Assembly: GCA_900315525.1 (NCBI GenBank)
Contig: OMZO01000024.1
Location: 1-35,110, forward strand
Length of the DNA stretch: 35,110 nucleotides
Origin: an uncultured Prevotella sp.
GTDB taxonomy: Bacteria > Bacteroidota > Bacteroidia > Bacteroidales > Bacteroidaceae
Reading direction: 5' to 3'
The notes under the pieces are model-generated. The model did not search any database and was not told the DNA's origin. It was given only the letters and a program-made list of their open reading frames with translations. Positions 5,605-15,648 of the stretch are shown one piece after another (the stretch's first letter is position 1; each line of letters begins with the position of its first letter). Made by a program: the position numbers and the translations under genes.

Positions 5605-7620
5605 TTATCCAAGAAGGGCTTTAACCTGCTTGTAAACATTCTCTCCGGTGAAGCCGAGCTTCTCGTCGAGCACCTTGTAAGGAGCTGAGAAGCCGAAGCT
5701 CTCAAGACCCCAGACAGTACCGTCGGCACCTACGAGACCCTCGAGGTTGACGGGCAGACCAGCGGTCAGACCGAACTTCTTCTTACCGGTGGGCAGCACG
5801 CTCTGCTGATACTCCTTCGACTGGCTGCGGAACAGACCCTCAGAAGGCACACTCACGATGCGAACCTTCACGCCGTCCTCGCGGAGCAGCTTGGCACCGG
5901 CCTCGAGGGTAGAAACCTCAGAACCGCTGGCCAGCAGAATCACGTCGTAGTTCTCATCAGAGCCCTTCACCACGTAAGCACCCTTGGTGGCCTGTGTGTA
6001 GTCGTTGCCCTCGGGCAGCATCTCGATGTTCTGACGAGAGAAAATGAGAGCTGTCGGGGTGTCGATGTTCTCCATAGCCATGCGCCAGCAGACAGTGGTC
6101 TCCTCGGCATCGGCAGGACGAACGACGAGCACGGAGTTCTTGCCGTGGTGGTTCTTCAGCTTCTCCATCAGGCGGATCTGTGCCTCCTGCTCAACAGGCT
6201 CGTGGGTAGGTCCGTCCTCGCCGACGCGGAAGGCATCGTGGGTCCAGATGAACTTCACGGGCAGCTCCATGAGGGCAGCCATACGCACGGCGGGCTTCAT
6301 GTAGTCGGAGAATACGAAGAAGGTACCGCAAGCGGGGATGACACCACCGTGGAGGGCCATACCGATGCAGCAGCAAGCCATCGTGAGCTCAGCCACACCA
6401 GCCTCGAAGAAGGCACCGCTGAAGTCGCCACGAACGAGGTCGTGAGTCTTCTTCAGGAAACCGTTGGTGTTATCTGAGTTCGACAGGTCGGCAGATGCGC
6501 AGATCATGTTGGGCACCTGCTCTGCGAGCTGGCCGAGAACGGTGGCTGATGCGTTACGTGTAGCGCAACCAGGCTTCTGCTCAACCTTGCTCCAGTCGAT
6601 CTTCGGAGCCTTGCCGCTGAACCACTCCTCGAGCTGGGCAGCCTTCTCAGGATTAGCCTTGGCCCAGGCCTCTTTCTTGGCATAGCGCTCAGCCACGATC
6701 TTCTTCAGCTCTTCAGCACGCTTAGCATACAGATCCTGTACTTCGGGGAAGATCTGGAATGGGTTCTCGGGATCAGCGCCGAGGTTCTTCATCGTGTTGA
6801 TGTAAGCGTCGCCGCCGAGAGGAGCACCGTGAGTAGCGCAGTTGCTCTCGTAAGAGCTGTTGTCGGCCTTGCGGGCACCCTTACCCATCACGCAATGACC
6901 GATGATGAGTGAAGGACGGTTCTGCTCAGCCTGGGCGTTCTCGATGGCCTTGCGGATCTCATCGACGTCGTTACCGTTGATCTTCTGAACGTACCAGCCC
7001 CAAGCCTCGTATTTCTTAGCGGTGTCCTCGCAGGTCACCACCTCAGTCTTGGTAGAGAGCTGGATGTCGTTAGCGTCGTAGAACATGATGAGGTTGTCGA
7101 GTCCGAGGTTACCGGCGATACGGCCAGCGCCCTGGGAGATCTCCTCCTGAACGCCACCGTCGGAGATGTAAGCGTAGATGGTCTGACCCATTACCTCCTC
7201 GCCGAGACGAGCCTTCAGGAACTTAGCTGCGATGGCTGCACCGACAGCGAAACAGTGACCCTGACCGAGAGGACCAGAGGTGTTCTCGATGCCGCGGGCA
7301 ATCTCGCGCTCGGGGTGACCAGGAGTCACAGAGCCCCACTGGCGGAGGTTCTTCAGGTCCTCGAGTGTGTATTTGCCGATGAGGCAGAGCTGGCTGTAGA
7401 GCATCGGAGCCATGTGGCCCGGATCGAGGAAGAAGCGGTCGCGGCCTTCCCACTCAGGGCGCTCGGGATCATAGACGAGATACTCACTATACAGCGTGTT
7501 GATGAAATCAGCACCACCCATGGCACCACCGGGGTGTCCAGACTTGGCCTTCTCGACCATTGAGGCAGCAAGGATACGGATATTGTCCGCTGCCTTGTTC
7601 ATAATCTTGTTGTCGTTCAT
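5605..7620 (-). CDS. tkt: Transketolase
   Basis: A 671-aa thiamine-diphosphate enzyme moving two-carbon units between pentose, erythrose and hexose phosphates. The N-terminal part has MVEKAKSGHPGGAMGGADF and the cofactor region YISDGGVQEEISQGAGRIAG (SDG in place of the common GDG) followed by MFYDANDIQL. The middle has the pyrimidine-domain ADLSNSDN and the conserved HDAFRVGEDGPTHEPVEQ; the C-terminus has the LASGSEVSTLEAG domain. The start is 12 nt after the arabinofuranosidase stop, so the two are cotranscribed. It processes the xylulose-5-phosphate made by AraBAD. Confidence 0.96.
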   Translation of the reverse strand: MNDNKIMNKAADNIRILAASMVEKAKSGHPGGAMGGADFINTLYSEYLVYDPERPEWEGRDRFFLDPGHMAPMLYSQLCLIGKYTLEDLKNLRQWGSVTPGHPEREIARGIENTSGPLGQGHCFAVGAAIAAKFLKARLGEEVMGQTIYAYISDGGVQEEISQGAGRIAGNLGLDNLIMFYDANDIQLSTKTEVVTCEDTAKKYEAWGWYVQKINGNDVDEIRKAIENAQAEQNRPSLIIGHCVMGKGARKADNSSYESNCATHGAPLGGDAYINTMKNLGADPENPFQIFPEVQDLYAKRAEELKKIVAERYAKKEAWAKANPEKAAQLEEWFSGKAPKIDWSKVEQKPGCATRNASATVLGQLAEQVPNMICASADLSNSDNTNGFLKKTHDLVRGDFSGAFFEAGVAELTMACCCIGMALHGGVIPACGTFFVFSDYMKPAVRMAALMELPVKFIWTHDAFRVGEDGPTHEPVEQEAQIRLMEKLKNHHGKNSVLVVRPADAEETTVCWRMAMENIDTPTALIFSRQNIEMLPEGNDYTQATKGAYVVKGSDENYDVILLASGSEVSTLEAGAKLLREDGVKVRIVSVPSEGLFRSQSKEYQQSVLPTGKKKFGLTAGLPVNLEGLVGADGTVWGLESFGFSAPYKVLDEKLGFTGENVYKQVKALLG

Positions 7621-7632
7621 GTTTTTTAGTGT

Positions 7633-9222
7633 TTATTTGATGTTTAATACGATAATTGACTTTGCAGGTACTTTCACGGTGAGCACGCCCTTCTTCAGCT
7701 TGGCATCCTTATATTCCTTGGGTGCCACGACATTGGGGTGCTGGAAGTCGTTGTAGTCGTCGGCCTTCTTCGAGGTCAGGATACGACCGCTGACGGCCTT
7801 GGCCTGGAAACCGTCGATCTGGAAATCGATGGTCTGGTCTTTGTCGAGAGAGACGTTCGTGACGGCGAGCACGAGACTGCCGTCCTGCGTCTTGGCTGCA
7901 GAGGCAGAGAGCAGCGGGCAGGGGCGCGTCGTGTTGTCGGCGGTCTTGGCTTTCTCCTTGAAGTACTCCTTGCTGCACTGGATGGTCTCCGACTCAAGGT
8001 CGAGTGGGAGATAGGTGGCCTCCTGGAACGGGGTGTACATCTCGAAGACGTGGTAGGTCGGCGTGAGCACCATGTGGCCTGTGCCTTCCTGGTCGGTGAG
8101 GATCATCGACTGGAGCACGTTCACCACCTGGGCGATGTTGGTCATCTTCACGCGGTCGGTGTACTTGTGGAACACGTTGAGCGAGAGGGCTGCCACGAAG
8201 GCGTCGCGGAGTGCATTCTGCTGATAGAGGTGGCCAGCGATAGTGCCTGGCTCCTCGTCCCACCAGGTGCCCCACTCATCGACCAGCAGTCCAATATGGC
8301 CCTTGGGGTCTTTCTCGTCCATGATGGCCTTGTGCTTCTTGATGACCTCCTCGATCTCCAGACACTTGCCGAGGGCCCAGTAGTACTGGTCGTTGTCGAA
8401 GTTGATGGCAGAGCCTTTCGGACCGTCCCAGCCTGTGCAGGTATAGTAGTGGAGACTGATGCCCTGCATGCGGCGTCCGACCTTCTCCATCAGCACCTTC
8501 GTCCAGTTGTAGTCGTAGTCGGAGGCACCGCTGGCGATGCGGTAGAGACGATTCTCGCCCTGATCGCGCAGATAGGTGTTGAACTTGCGGAACTCGTCGC
8601 TATAGTATTCGGGTGACATGTTGCCGCCACAGCCCCAGGCCTCGTTGCCGATGCCGAAGTACTTCACGTGCCATGCCTTGTCGCGACCATTGGCGCGACG
8701 CAGGCGAGCCATCGGGGTGTCGCCGTCGCTGGTCATGTATTCCACCCACTGGGCCATCTCCTTGACGGTGCCAGAGCCGACGTTGCCGCTGATGTAGGGC
8801 TCGCAGCCGAGCATCTCACAGAGATTGAGGAACTCGTGGGTGCCGAAAGAGTTGTCTTCGATGGTGCCGCCCCAGTTGTTGTTGCGGAGTGAGGGGCGCT
8901 GGTCCTTAGGGCCGATACCGTCCATCCAGTGGTAGTCGTCGGCAAAACAGCCGCCAGGCCAGCGGAGTACGGGAATCTTCAGGGCCTTGAGGGCTTCGAA
9001 GACATCCTTGCGGTATCCCTTGATATTGGGGATCTGAGAGTCTTCGCCTACCCAGAGGCCACCATAGATGCAGCTGCCGAGGTGTTCAGAGAACTGGCCG
9101 TAGATCTCCTTGTTGATCTTGGCGCCTGCCTGGTCAGCATGCACGGTAGCTTTCACGTTTTCGGCCGATGCCGACAGGGTGAAGGTCGCTACAGCAGATA
9201 GAGTGATGAGTAGTTTCTTCAT
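7633..9222 (-). CDS. Alpha-L-arabinofuranosidase, GH51, exported
   Basis: A 529-aa retaining glycoside hydrolase that removes arabinofuranosyl side groups from arabinan or arabinoxylan oligosaccharides. Residues 1-20 are a Sec signal peptide ([20 protein letters not shown]) without a lipobox Cys, so the enzyme is likely periplasmic. The acid/base is E194 in [12 protein letters not shown] and the nucleophile E316 in [10 protein letters not shown], as in GH51. An [13 protein letters not shown] segment near 88 and a beta-sandwich C-terminus (~420-529) also fit. It would supply arabinose to the cytosolic enzymes encoded upstream. A hairpin separates it from araB. Confidence 0.94.
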   Translation of the reverse strand: MKKLLITLSAVATFTLSASAENVKATVHADQAGAKINKEIYGQFSEHLGSCIYGGLWVGEDSQIPNIKGYRKDVFEALKALKIPVLRWPGGCFADDYHWMDGIGPKDQRPSLRNNNWGGTIEDNSFGTHEFLNLCEMLGCEPYISGNVGSGTVKEMAQWVEYMTSDGDTPMARLRRANGRDKAWHVKYFGIGNEAWGCGGNMSPEYYSDEFRKFNTYLRDQGENRLYRIASGASDYDYNWTKVLMEKVGRRMQGISLHYYTCTGWDGPKGSAINFDNDQYYWALGKCLEIEEVIKKHKAIMDEKDPKGHIGLLVDEWGTWWDEEPGTIAGHLYQQNALRDAFVAALSLNVFHKYTDRVKMTNIAQVVNVLQSMILTDQEGTGHMVLTPTYHVFEMYTPFQEATYLPLDLESETIQCSKEYFKEKAKTADNTTRPCPLLSASAAKTQDGSLVLAVTNVSLDKDQTIDFQIDGFQAKAVSGRILTSKKADDYNDFQHPNVVAPKEYKDAKLKKGVLTVKVPAKSIIVLNIK

Positions 9223-9252
9223 TGTTGTTATACCTTTATATAAATAAAATAC

Positions 9253-9283
9253 GGATAAGCAGGGGAAATCCCCCCACTTATCC
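9253..9283 (-). promoter_or_regulatory. Intercistronic hairpin between araB and the GH51 gene
   Basis: GGATAAG-CA-GGGG-aaat-CCCC-CCA-CTTATCC forms a stem with an internal bulge, followed on the minus strand by a T-rich but interrupted tract. It could be a partial terminator or an mRNA 3'-end stabiliser that sets different levels for araB and the downstream genes. Confidence 0.6.
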
Positions 9284-9291
9284 AGAAAAGA

Positions 9292-10884
9292 TTACAGCTT
9301 GTTGTCGACAGCACTCTGCTCGACGGGCAGGCACTTCTTGTAGTTCTCGATGTACTTCTCGAATCCGGCCACATCCTCGGCTGTCGGGGCGATAGACACG
9401 CCCTTGTTGCCTGCGAATACCACTTCCTCGAGATAGTCGGCGAGGTTCAGCTTGTCAGGATTATTCACCATATATCCTGCGAGCAGGGCGATACCCCAGG
9501 CACCACCTTCGCCAGCGGTCTCCATCACGGAGATGGGCGAGTTGAGGGCTGCTGCCAGCATGCGCTGACCGACGCCCGGTGTCTTGAAGTAGCCGCCATG
9601 GCCCGTGATGCGAGCCACCTTCACCTGCTCTTCCTTCAGCAGGATGTCGTTACCGATCTTGAGCACACCGATGGCACCATAGAGGTGGGCGCGCATGAAG
9701 TTGGCGAGATTGAACTTGTCGTTGGCAGAACGGATGAACATCGGGCGACCTTCCTGCAAGCCAGTCACAGGCTCACCGCTGACGTAGTTGTAGGCCATCA
9801 GGCCACCGCAGTCGGCATCACCCTCGAGCGCTTTGTTGAAGAGCTTACCATAAAGTTCGTTCATATCAACCTTAATGCCAAGCAGTTGCTGATATTCCTT
9901 AAAGAGTCCCACCCAGGCGTTGATATCGCTGGTGCAGTTGTTGCAATGAACCATGGCTACGAGCGAACCGTCGGGCGTGGTCACCATGTCGATCATCTCG
10001 TAAGGCTTCGAGAGCGGCTTCTCCAGTACAATCATCGAGAAGGATGAGGTGCCTGCAGAGACATTACCCGTGCGCTGCTTGACGGCATTGGTGGCAGCCA
10101 TACCCGTGCCGGCATCACCCTCTGGAGGACAGACGGGGATACCTGCTTTCAGATGGCCAGAAACGTCGAGTCGCTTAGCACCTTCCGGTGTCAGGAATCC
10201 GGCATTCTCACCAGCCACGAGCGACTTGGGCAGGATGTCGAGCAGCTTCCAAGAGAAGCCTTTTGGCGCAATGAGATTGTCAAACTTCTTAACCATCTCT
10301 GCGTCGTAGGTCTTGGTAGCAGGATCGACAGGTATCATACCAGAAGCATCACCCACACCGAGGACAAACTGACCAGTTACCTGCCAGTGGACATAGCCAG
10401 CCAGGGTGGTCAGGTACTTGATGTCGCTGACATGCTCCTCGTTGTCGAGGATGGCTTCATAGAGATGGCTGATACTCCAGCGGAGGGGGATGTTGTAGTT
10501 GAAGAGCTTGGAGAGCTCTGCGGCAGCCTTGCCAGTGTTGGTGTTACGCCAGGTGCGGAAAGGCACGAGGATCTCCTGCTTCTCGTTGAAGGCCATGTAG
10601 CCGTGCATCATGGCAGAGAAACCGATGGCTGCAAGTGCTTCTATCTCGCAGTCGTACTGCTTCTGCACATCCTTGCGGAGTTCGGCATAGCAGTCCTGGA
10701 GTCCATACCAGATGGCTTCTATGGAGTAGGTCCAGAGACCGTCAACCAACTGATTCTCCCATTCGTGAGAGCCCTGTGCGATGGGCTTATTGTCCTCGTC
10801 GATGAGGACGGCCTTGATGCGGGTAGAGCCAAACTCGATACCGAGAATGGCCTTACCTGCTTCGATTGTCTGTTTTGCTGTCAT
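9292..10884 (-). CDS. araB: L-ribulokinase, FGGY family
   Basis: A 530-aa FGGY carbohydrate kinase; by context it phosphorylates L-ribulose to L-ribulose-5-phosphate. The N-terminal phosphate-binding segment is ILGIEFGSTRIKAVLIDEDN (residues ~13-32). The second half carries TGNVSAGTSSFSMIV and the late ARITGHGGYFKTPGVGQRML and GEGGAWGIALLAGY motifs of FGGY C-domains. It is of the Bacteroidota type, which differs from the enterobacterial AraB, so specificity rests mainly on its place directly after araA (15 nt). A xylulokinase-like name is the alternative. Confidence 0.88.
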   Translation of the reverse strand: MTAKQTIEAGKAILGIEFGSTRIKAVLIDEDNKPIAQGSHEWENQLVDGLWTYSIEAIWYGLQDCYAELRKDVQKQYDCEIEALAAIGFSAMMHGYMAFNEKQEILVPFRTWRNTNTGKAAAELSKLFNYNIPLRWSISHLYEAILDNEEHVSDIKYLTTLAGYVHWQVTGQFVLGVGDASGMIPVDPATKTYDAEMVKKFDNLIAPKGFSWKLLDILPKSLVAGENAGFLTPEGAKRLDVSGHLKAGIPVCPPEGDAGTGMAATNAVKQRTGNVSAGTSSFSMIVLEKPLSKPYEMIDMVTTPDGSLVAMVHCNNCTSDINAWVGLFKEYQQLLGIKVDMNELYGKLFNKALEGDADCGGLMAYNYVSGEPVTGLQEGRPMFIRSANDKFNLANFMRAHLYGAIGVLKIGNDILLKEEQVKVARITGHGGYFKTPGVGQRMLAAALNSPISVMETAGEGGAWGIALLAGYMVNNPDKLNLADYLEEVVFAGNKGVSIAPTAEDVAGFEKYIENYKKCLPVEQSAVDNKL

Positions 10885-10899
10885 AGTTGTTTTTTTTAT

Positions 10900-12441
10900 T
10901 TATCGGAGTGCTTTGCTCAACATGTAATACAACTCGTTGTTCTGAAGCTGCTGCTTGAACTCGCTGGTCTTGGTGTCCTTGTTGATGCGGACATACTCGA
11001 TACCGAGCATCTCAGCGAAGTCCTCCCAGTACTCTTCGGTGATGTCGTAAGAGAAGGCACTGTGGTGAGTACCACCAGCGAGGATCCATGCGCCTGCACC
11101 AATCTCGAAGGTAGGCTGCGGAACCCAGAGGGCGCTGGCCACGGGCAGGTTGGGCATGGGCTTCGGCTCGATGCACTCTACCTCCTGAGAAATCAGGCGG
11201 AAGCGGTTGCCGAGGTCAACGACGGTAGCCTTGATACCACGACCGACCTTTGAGGTGAACACGAGGCGGGCTGTCTGCTGCTTGCGGATACCAATACCGA
11301 GGAAGTGAACCTCCAGCTTTGGCTTATCGACAGCGATGAGCGGACAAACCTCGAGCATGTGGCTCTGCAGGCAAGAAGAGCGGTCGCCGGCGAAGTTGAG
11401 GGTGTAGTCCTCGAGGAAGGAGCAACCCGTGGGCTGACCCTGCTGGATGACCCAGAGGGTGCGATAGAGACAAGCCGTCTTCCAGTCGCCCTCGGCACCG
11501 AAACCGATACCCTCGGCCATCAGGCGCTGAGAAGCCAGACCAGGAATCTGGTCAAAACCGCAGAAGTCAGGAGCATCGATGTCAGCATCGCCGAGGTCAT
11601 CGAAGTTAGTGGTGAAGGCGGTAGCACCCTCATCCTTCAGCACACGGCGCAGGGCGATCTCAGCCTTGGCGGCATTCTTCACCTTCTGCCAGTAAACCTC
11701 CTCGCCGCTCTCGTCGATCTTGATGGTGTATTGCTGCTTGTATTCCTCGACGAGGGCATCAGCCTCTGCGTCGGTTACCTTCTTGAAGTACTCCATCAGC
11801 GAGCTGACGGGATAGTAATCCACGTGGTAGCCCAGGCGCTGCTCGAACTCTACGCGGTCGCCATCAGTCACAGCCACGTTGTTCATGTTCATACCGAACA
11901 TCAGACAGCGAACGTTTTTGGCATCAGCCACACCTGCAGCCACGCGAGCCCAGACGGCAATCTGCTTCTGAGCCTGCTCGTCCTTCCAGTAGCCGCAAAC
12001 CACCTTGCGAGGTACGCGCATGCGGGTGCAGATATGTCCGAACTCGATGTCGCCGTGAGCACTCTGGTTGAGGTTCATGAAGTCCATGTCCATGGTCTCC
12101 CAGGGAATCTCGGCGTTATACTGTGTGTGGAAATGGAGCAGAGGCTTCTGCAGATCCTGCAGACCCTTGATCCACATCTTGGCAGGCGAGAAGGTGTGCA
12201 TCCAGGTGATGATACCTACGCACTTGTCGTCGTTGTTGGCAGCCTTCATCACGTCTTCCACCTCCTTGGAACTGTTGGCTGTGCCTTTATAGACCACCTT
12301 GATGGGGATGATGCCACTGTCGTTCAGACCGGCCACCATCTCCTTGGAGTGTCCGTCAACTGCAACAACGGCGTCACCTCCATAGAGGAGCTGTGCACCA
12401 GTTACCCACCAAATCTCATAATTGTCAAATGCCTTGATCAT
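10900..12441 (-). CDS. araA: L-arabinose isomerase
   Basis: A 513-aa metal-dependent isomerase converting L-arabinose to L-ribulose. The N-terminus WWVTGAQLLYGG and the WMHTFSPAKMWI segment are classic AraA. Likely metal/active-site residues are E310, E344 (SFLEDY), H361 (SHMLEVCP) and the C-terminal GGTHHSAFS His pair near 459-460, in positions that match the E. coli enzyme with a small offset. Length is normal. It lies between araD (37-nt gap) and araB (15-nt gap). Confidence 0.97.
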   Translation of the reverse strand: MIKAFDNYEIWWVTGAQLLYGGDAVVAVDGHSKEMVAGLNDSGIIPIKVVYKGTANSSKEVEDVMKAANNDDKCVGIITWMHTFSPAKMWIKGLQDLQKPLLHFHTQYNAEIPWETMDMDFMNLNQSAHGDIEFGHICTRMRVPRKVVCGYWKDEQAQKQIAVWARVAAGVADAKNVRCLMFGMNMNNVAVTDGDRVEFEQRLGYHVDYYPVSSLMEYFKKVTDAEADALVEEYKQQYTIKIDESGEEVYWQKVKNAAKAEIALRRVLKDEGATAFTTNFDDLGDADIDAPDFCGFDQIPGLASQRLMAEGIGFGAEGDWKTACLYRTLWVIQQGQPTGCSFLEDYTLNFAGDRSSCLQSHMLEVCPLIAVDKPKLEVHFLGIGIRKQQTARLVFTSKVGRGIKATVVDLGNRFRLISQEVECIEPKPMPNLPVASALWVPQPTFEIGAGAWILAGGTHHSAFSYDITEEYWEDFAEMLGIEYVRINKDTKTSEFKQQLQNNELYYMLSKALR

Positions 12442-12478
12442 AATCGTTGTAAGTTTTAATAATTAGTAATAGTATGAT

Positions 12479-13183
12479 TTATTTCTTTTTCTGTCCGTAA
12501 TAAGCGTTGGGACCATGCTTGCGCATGTAGTGCTTCTCTACGAGGAGCGGATTCATCGTCGTATTGGGATTGACGGAGAATGAGATGAAGGCCATCTTGG
12601 CGCATTGCTCCATCACCTTGGCGTTGTAGACCGCATTGTCGGGAGAGGTTCCCCATGAGAAAGGACCATGATTCTTCACCAGCACGGCGGGGGTATGGTC
12701 GGGGTTGATCTTGCGGATGTTCAGGATCTCGTCCACGATGACGTTACCAGTCTCCAGTTCGTAGTTGCCCTTGACTTCTGCCTCGGTCATGTCGCGGGTG
12801 CATGGGATATCCTGATAGAAGTAGTCGGCATGAGTGGTGCCGATGTTGGGGATATCGCGGCCTGCCTGTGCGAAGGCTGTGGCATAGGTAGAGTGGGTGT
12901 GGACGACTCCCTTGATGTTAGGGAATGCTTTATAGAGCACAAGGTGGGTTGGGGTGTCGGACGACGGGTTGAGGTCGCCATCGACCACCTCACCGGTGTT
13001 GAGGTCCACTACCACCATATCTGATGCTTTCATTACATCGTAGTCAACGCCAGAGGGCTTGATGACTACCAATCCGTTTTCACGGTCGATACCGGATACA
13101 TTACCCCATGTGAAGATGACAAGTCCTTGCTTCACGAGGTCAAGGTTAGCCTTGAATACTTTTTCTTTGAGTTCTTCTAACAT
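12479..13183 (-). CDS. araD: L-ribulose-5-phosphate 4-epimerase
   Basis: A 234-aa class II aldolase/epimerase giving D-xylulose-5-phosphate. Zinc and active-site residues are visible at D76 (SSDTPTH), H95 and H97 (VVHTHSTY), D120 (GTTHADYF) and H172 ([10 protein letters not shown]). Length and motifs match AraD rather than fuculose aldolase. It is 5 nt after the regulator gene and upstream of araA. Confidence 0.97.
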   Translation of the reverse strand: MLEELKEKVFKANLDLVKQGLVIFTWGNVSGIDRENGLVVIKPSGVDYDVMKASDMVVVDLNTGEVVDGDLNPSSDTPTHLVLYKAFPNIKGVVHTHSTYATAFAQAGRDIPNIGTTHADYFYQDIPCTRDMTEAEVKGNYELETGNVIVDEILNIRKINPDHTPAVLVKNHGPFSWGTSPDNAVYNAKVMEQCAKMAFISFSVNPNTTMNPLLVEKHYMRKHGPNAYYGQKKK

Positions 13184-13188
13184 AACAG

Positions 13189-13866
13189 TTACATTTTAAA
13201 GGTCGGGTCTTCATTATATACCCTTTTGTTGAAACGATAGAGGTAGGCGCCGCGCTTAGAGCTGGTCTTGTCGATGAGTTCTGTCTTCTCGATAAAGTCC
13301 ATCTCCTTGACATGCTTGCGGAAATTGCGCTTGTCGAGTTCCACGCCATTGACAGCCTCGTAGAGCTTCTGCAGCTGCGTCAGCGTAAAGAGACTCGGTA
13401 AAAGACGGAAGCCGACAGGCTCGGTAGCCAGTTTCTGCTGCATCATTTTACGTGCTTTCAGCACCATCTCGTTGTGGTCGGAATAGAGGTGTGGGATCTC
13501 GTTGACATCCATCCATACCAGTCCGTGGGCACGGCGCAGGATGTCGTCGTAGTCTCTCACATTGATAAGGGCGTAGTAGGCAATTGAGACAACGCGCTCG
13601 CCCGGGTCACGGTCAACGTTACCGAAGGCACCTACTTGGCGCATGAACAGATTTCGCAGGCCTGTCAGTTCGAAAAGAGTGCGGCTGGCAGCGTCGTCGA
13701 CGCTTTCGTCGGAGCGAACGAAGCCTCCGTAGAGACTCCATTCGCCACGACCCGGGTCCATCTTACGTTTGCCTATCAGGATCTTCAGCTTACCCTCGTC
13801 GAATCCGAAGATAATACAGTCGACTGACAGCCAGACCTTGGAATGTTCACCATAGAAAGTGTTCAT
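13189..13866 (-). CDS. araR: NUDIX-type transcriptional regulator of arabinose use (AraR-like)
   Basis: A 225-aa protein with an N-terminal NUDIX domain (~8-150) and a C-terminal winged-helix-like domain (~155-225, ending in [16 protein letters not shown]). This is the build of the Bacteroides regulator of L-arabinose utilisation, which belongs to the NrtR-like group. The NUDIX box (residues 48-70) keeps G48, E54, R62, E66 and G69, but the first and last Glu of REUXEE are T63 and L67, so it is probably a ligand sensor without hydrolase activity. It lies inside the operon it should control, between the symporter and araD. A palindrome at 16880-16891 is a candidate binding site. Confidence 0.9.
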   Translation of the reverse strand: MNTFYGEHSKVWLSVDCIIFGFDEGKLKILIGKRKMDPGRGEWSLYGGFVRSDESVDDAASRTLFELTGLRNLFMRQVGAFGNVDRDPGERVVSIAYYALINVRDYDDILRRAHGLVWMDVNEIPHLYSDHNEMVLKARKMMQQKLATEPVGFRLLPSLFTLTQLQKLYEAVNGVELDKRNFRKHVKEMDFIEKTELIDKTSSKRGAYLYRFNKRVYNEDPTFKM

Positions 13867-13884
13867 ATTCTTCTTTTAAGCAGT

Positions 13885-15618
13885 TTACCAGAAATAAGCA
13901 TAGAAGCAGCCGCAGAGGCCTACCACGAGCAACGTGCCCAGTATATCCCAGATGCCCCAGCTCTCACGGATACTCTTCTTGAAGTCGGATGTGAAGGTGA
14001 TAGCCTCGATCTGTGCCTTAGAAGGAGCAGGCGTGAGGCAGCTGACGCATACCATCAACAAGATGATGAATACGAGCAGCCAGCACTCGAAGACGAGCCA
14101 GTTGGTCTGCCAGAACCAAGAGGTGGCATCCCAGAAAGCACCCTCCATCGGATCCTTACCGGTATTCGTGATGACGTTGGTGACCAGACGCATCATACCA
14201 ACGACGAAACCGCCGATAAGTCCCCATTCACCAGCCTTCGGCGTGATCTTCTTGGAGAAGATACCCAAGGTGAACACAGCCACCATCGCAGGAGCCAGCA
14301 GCGACTGGATGCCCTGCAGATAACTGTAGAGTGAACCGAGCGACATCATCACCGGCATCCAGATAAGACCGAGCAGCACGACGACAACGGTAGCCATACG
14401 ACCTACGAATACGTAGTGAGCCTCGCTCTTGCCCTGCTTCATGGGCTTGTAGAAGTCTTCGGTAAAGAGGGTAGCGCAGCTATTGAAGAAGGCTGCCAGA
14501 GAAGCAACCAGGGCGCAGACGAAACCAATCGTCACGATACCCTTGATACCAGCGGGCAGGATGTTCTTCACCATCAAGGCGAAAGCGGCATCGGTATCAT
14601 CCATCACGAAACCGTTGATCTCGGGATGCTGTGCCAGAGCGGCAGCAATCATACCAGGAATCAGGAACATGAAGCAAGGGAGAATCTTGAAGAAACCTGC
14701 AGCGATGGTACCACGACGGGCGCGGGCCATCACAGCGGCATTATCCTCACCAGGCACCTGACCAAGTACACGCTGAACGATGTGCTGGTCGGTACACCAA
14801 TACCAGAAACCGATGATACATGCACCGAGGAATACAACGTAGCCAGGATACTCTGCATACATCGGGTCGCCCGGGTCGGTATGGAACATGTGGTTGATGC
14901 CATAGCCGTCGTGCATAGAGCGGGCGGTGTCCATCATCATCGTCCAACCTTCCGTGATGCTACCGCCACCGAGTGTGGCCAGACCAAGGAAGAGTACGAG
15001 GAACGAACCGATGATAAGAATAGGTGTCTGGATCGAGGAGAGGGTCATCACACCCTTCATGCCACCGAATACTGTGAACACTGCCGTAACGGCAATCAGA
15101 CCGATGGCACCTACCCAGAAGTTCAGGCCCAGCAGATATTCGAAGAAGATACCACCAGTGAATGCGGTCACGGAGACCTTCGTCAGCACATAGGCCACGA
15201 GCGTGATGATCGACAGCCATGAACCTGTGCGCTGGGTGTAGCGGAACTTCAGGAAGTCGGGCATCGTGATGATCTTTCCCATCTTGTTGATGAGCAGCTG
15301 ATAGAAGGGTACGAAGAGCCAGCCGAGAATCAGGATCATCCATCCCTGCATCTCCCAGTGGGCCATACCTACACCGTCTTTGGCGCCTGTACCAGCAAGG
15401 CCAACGAGGTGTTCTGAACCGATATTGGCGGCGAAGATAGCCATACCAATCACGTACCAAGGCTCACCTTTACCGAAAAGATAAGCCGATGAGTCTTCGC
15501 CCTGCTGGGCTTTCTTGTCTTTCCAGATAGCATACCAGACGGCAGCTACCACTCCACAGAGGCCGATGGCGAGAATTGCCCAGTCGAGCCAGATGAATTC
15601 ATGTGAACTCCAATTCAT
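13885..15618 (-). CDS. Sodium:sugar symporter, SSS (SGLT) family, probable arabinose importer
   Basis: A 577-aa inner-membrane protein with about 14 hydrophobic segments. SSS signatures include GEPWYVIGMAIFAANIGSEH (near residue 50), GTGAKDGVGMAHWEMQGW, TAVFTVFGGMKGVMT and FWYWCTDQHIVQRVLG. It should bring a monosaccharide across the inner membrane with Na+. Position between an exported aldose epimerase and the arabinose regulator suggests L-arabinose (the operon equivalent of the Bacteroides AraT), but related SSS proteins also carry glucose or galactose. Confidence 0.92.
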   Translation of the reverse strand: MNWSSHEFIWLDWAILAIGLCGVVAAVWYAIWKDKKAQQGEDSSAYLFGKGEPWYVIGMAIFAANIGSEHLVGLAGTGAKDGVGMAHWEMQGWMILILGWLFVPFYQLLINKMGKIITMPDFLKFRYTQRTGSWLSIITLVAYVLTKVSVTAFTGGIFFEYLLGLNFWVGAIGLIAVTAVFTVFGGMKGVMTLSSIQTPILIIGSFLVLFLGLATLGGGSITEGWTMMMDTARSMHDGYGINHMFHTDPGDPMYAEYPGYVVFLGACIIGFWYWCTDQHIVQRVLGQVPGEDNAAVMARARRGTIAAGFFKILPCFMFLIPGMIAAALAQHPEINGFVMDDTDAAFALMVKNILPAGIKGIVTIGFVCALVASLAAFFNSCATLFTEDFYKPMKQGKSEAHYVFVGRMATVVVVLLGLIWMPVMMSLGSLYSYLQGIQSLLAPAMVAVFTLGIFSKKITPKAGEWGLIGGFVVGMMRLVTNVITNTGKDPMEGAFWDATSWFWQTNWLVFECWLLVFIILLMVCVSCLTPAPSKAQIEAITFTSDFKKSIRESWGIWDILGTLLVVGLCGCFYAYFW

Positions 15619-15648
15619 TGTTGTTAATTAGTTATTAGTTGTTAGTGA

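Noticed and set aside
7738-8616. 292-codon plus-strand open frame inside the GH51 gene
   Set aside because: It is antisense to a gene with clear catalytic motifs; its Val/Leu/Asp-rich composition is typical of a shadow frame.
10153-12459. Two plus-strand open frames of 366 and 384 codons across araA and araB
   Set aside because: Both are complements of well-conserved enzymes, have no recognisable domains and no promoter, and arise from the codon bias of the real genes.
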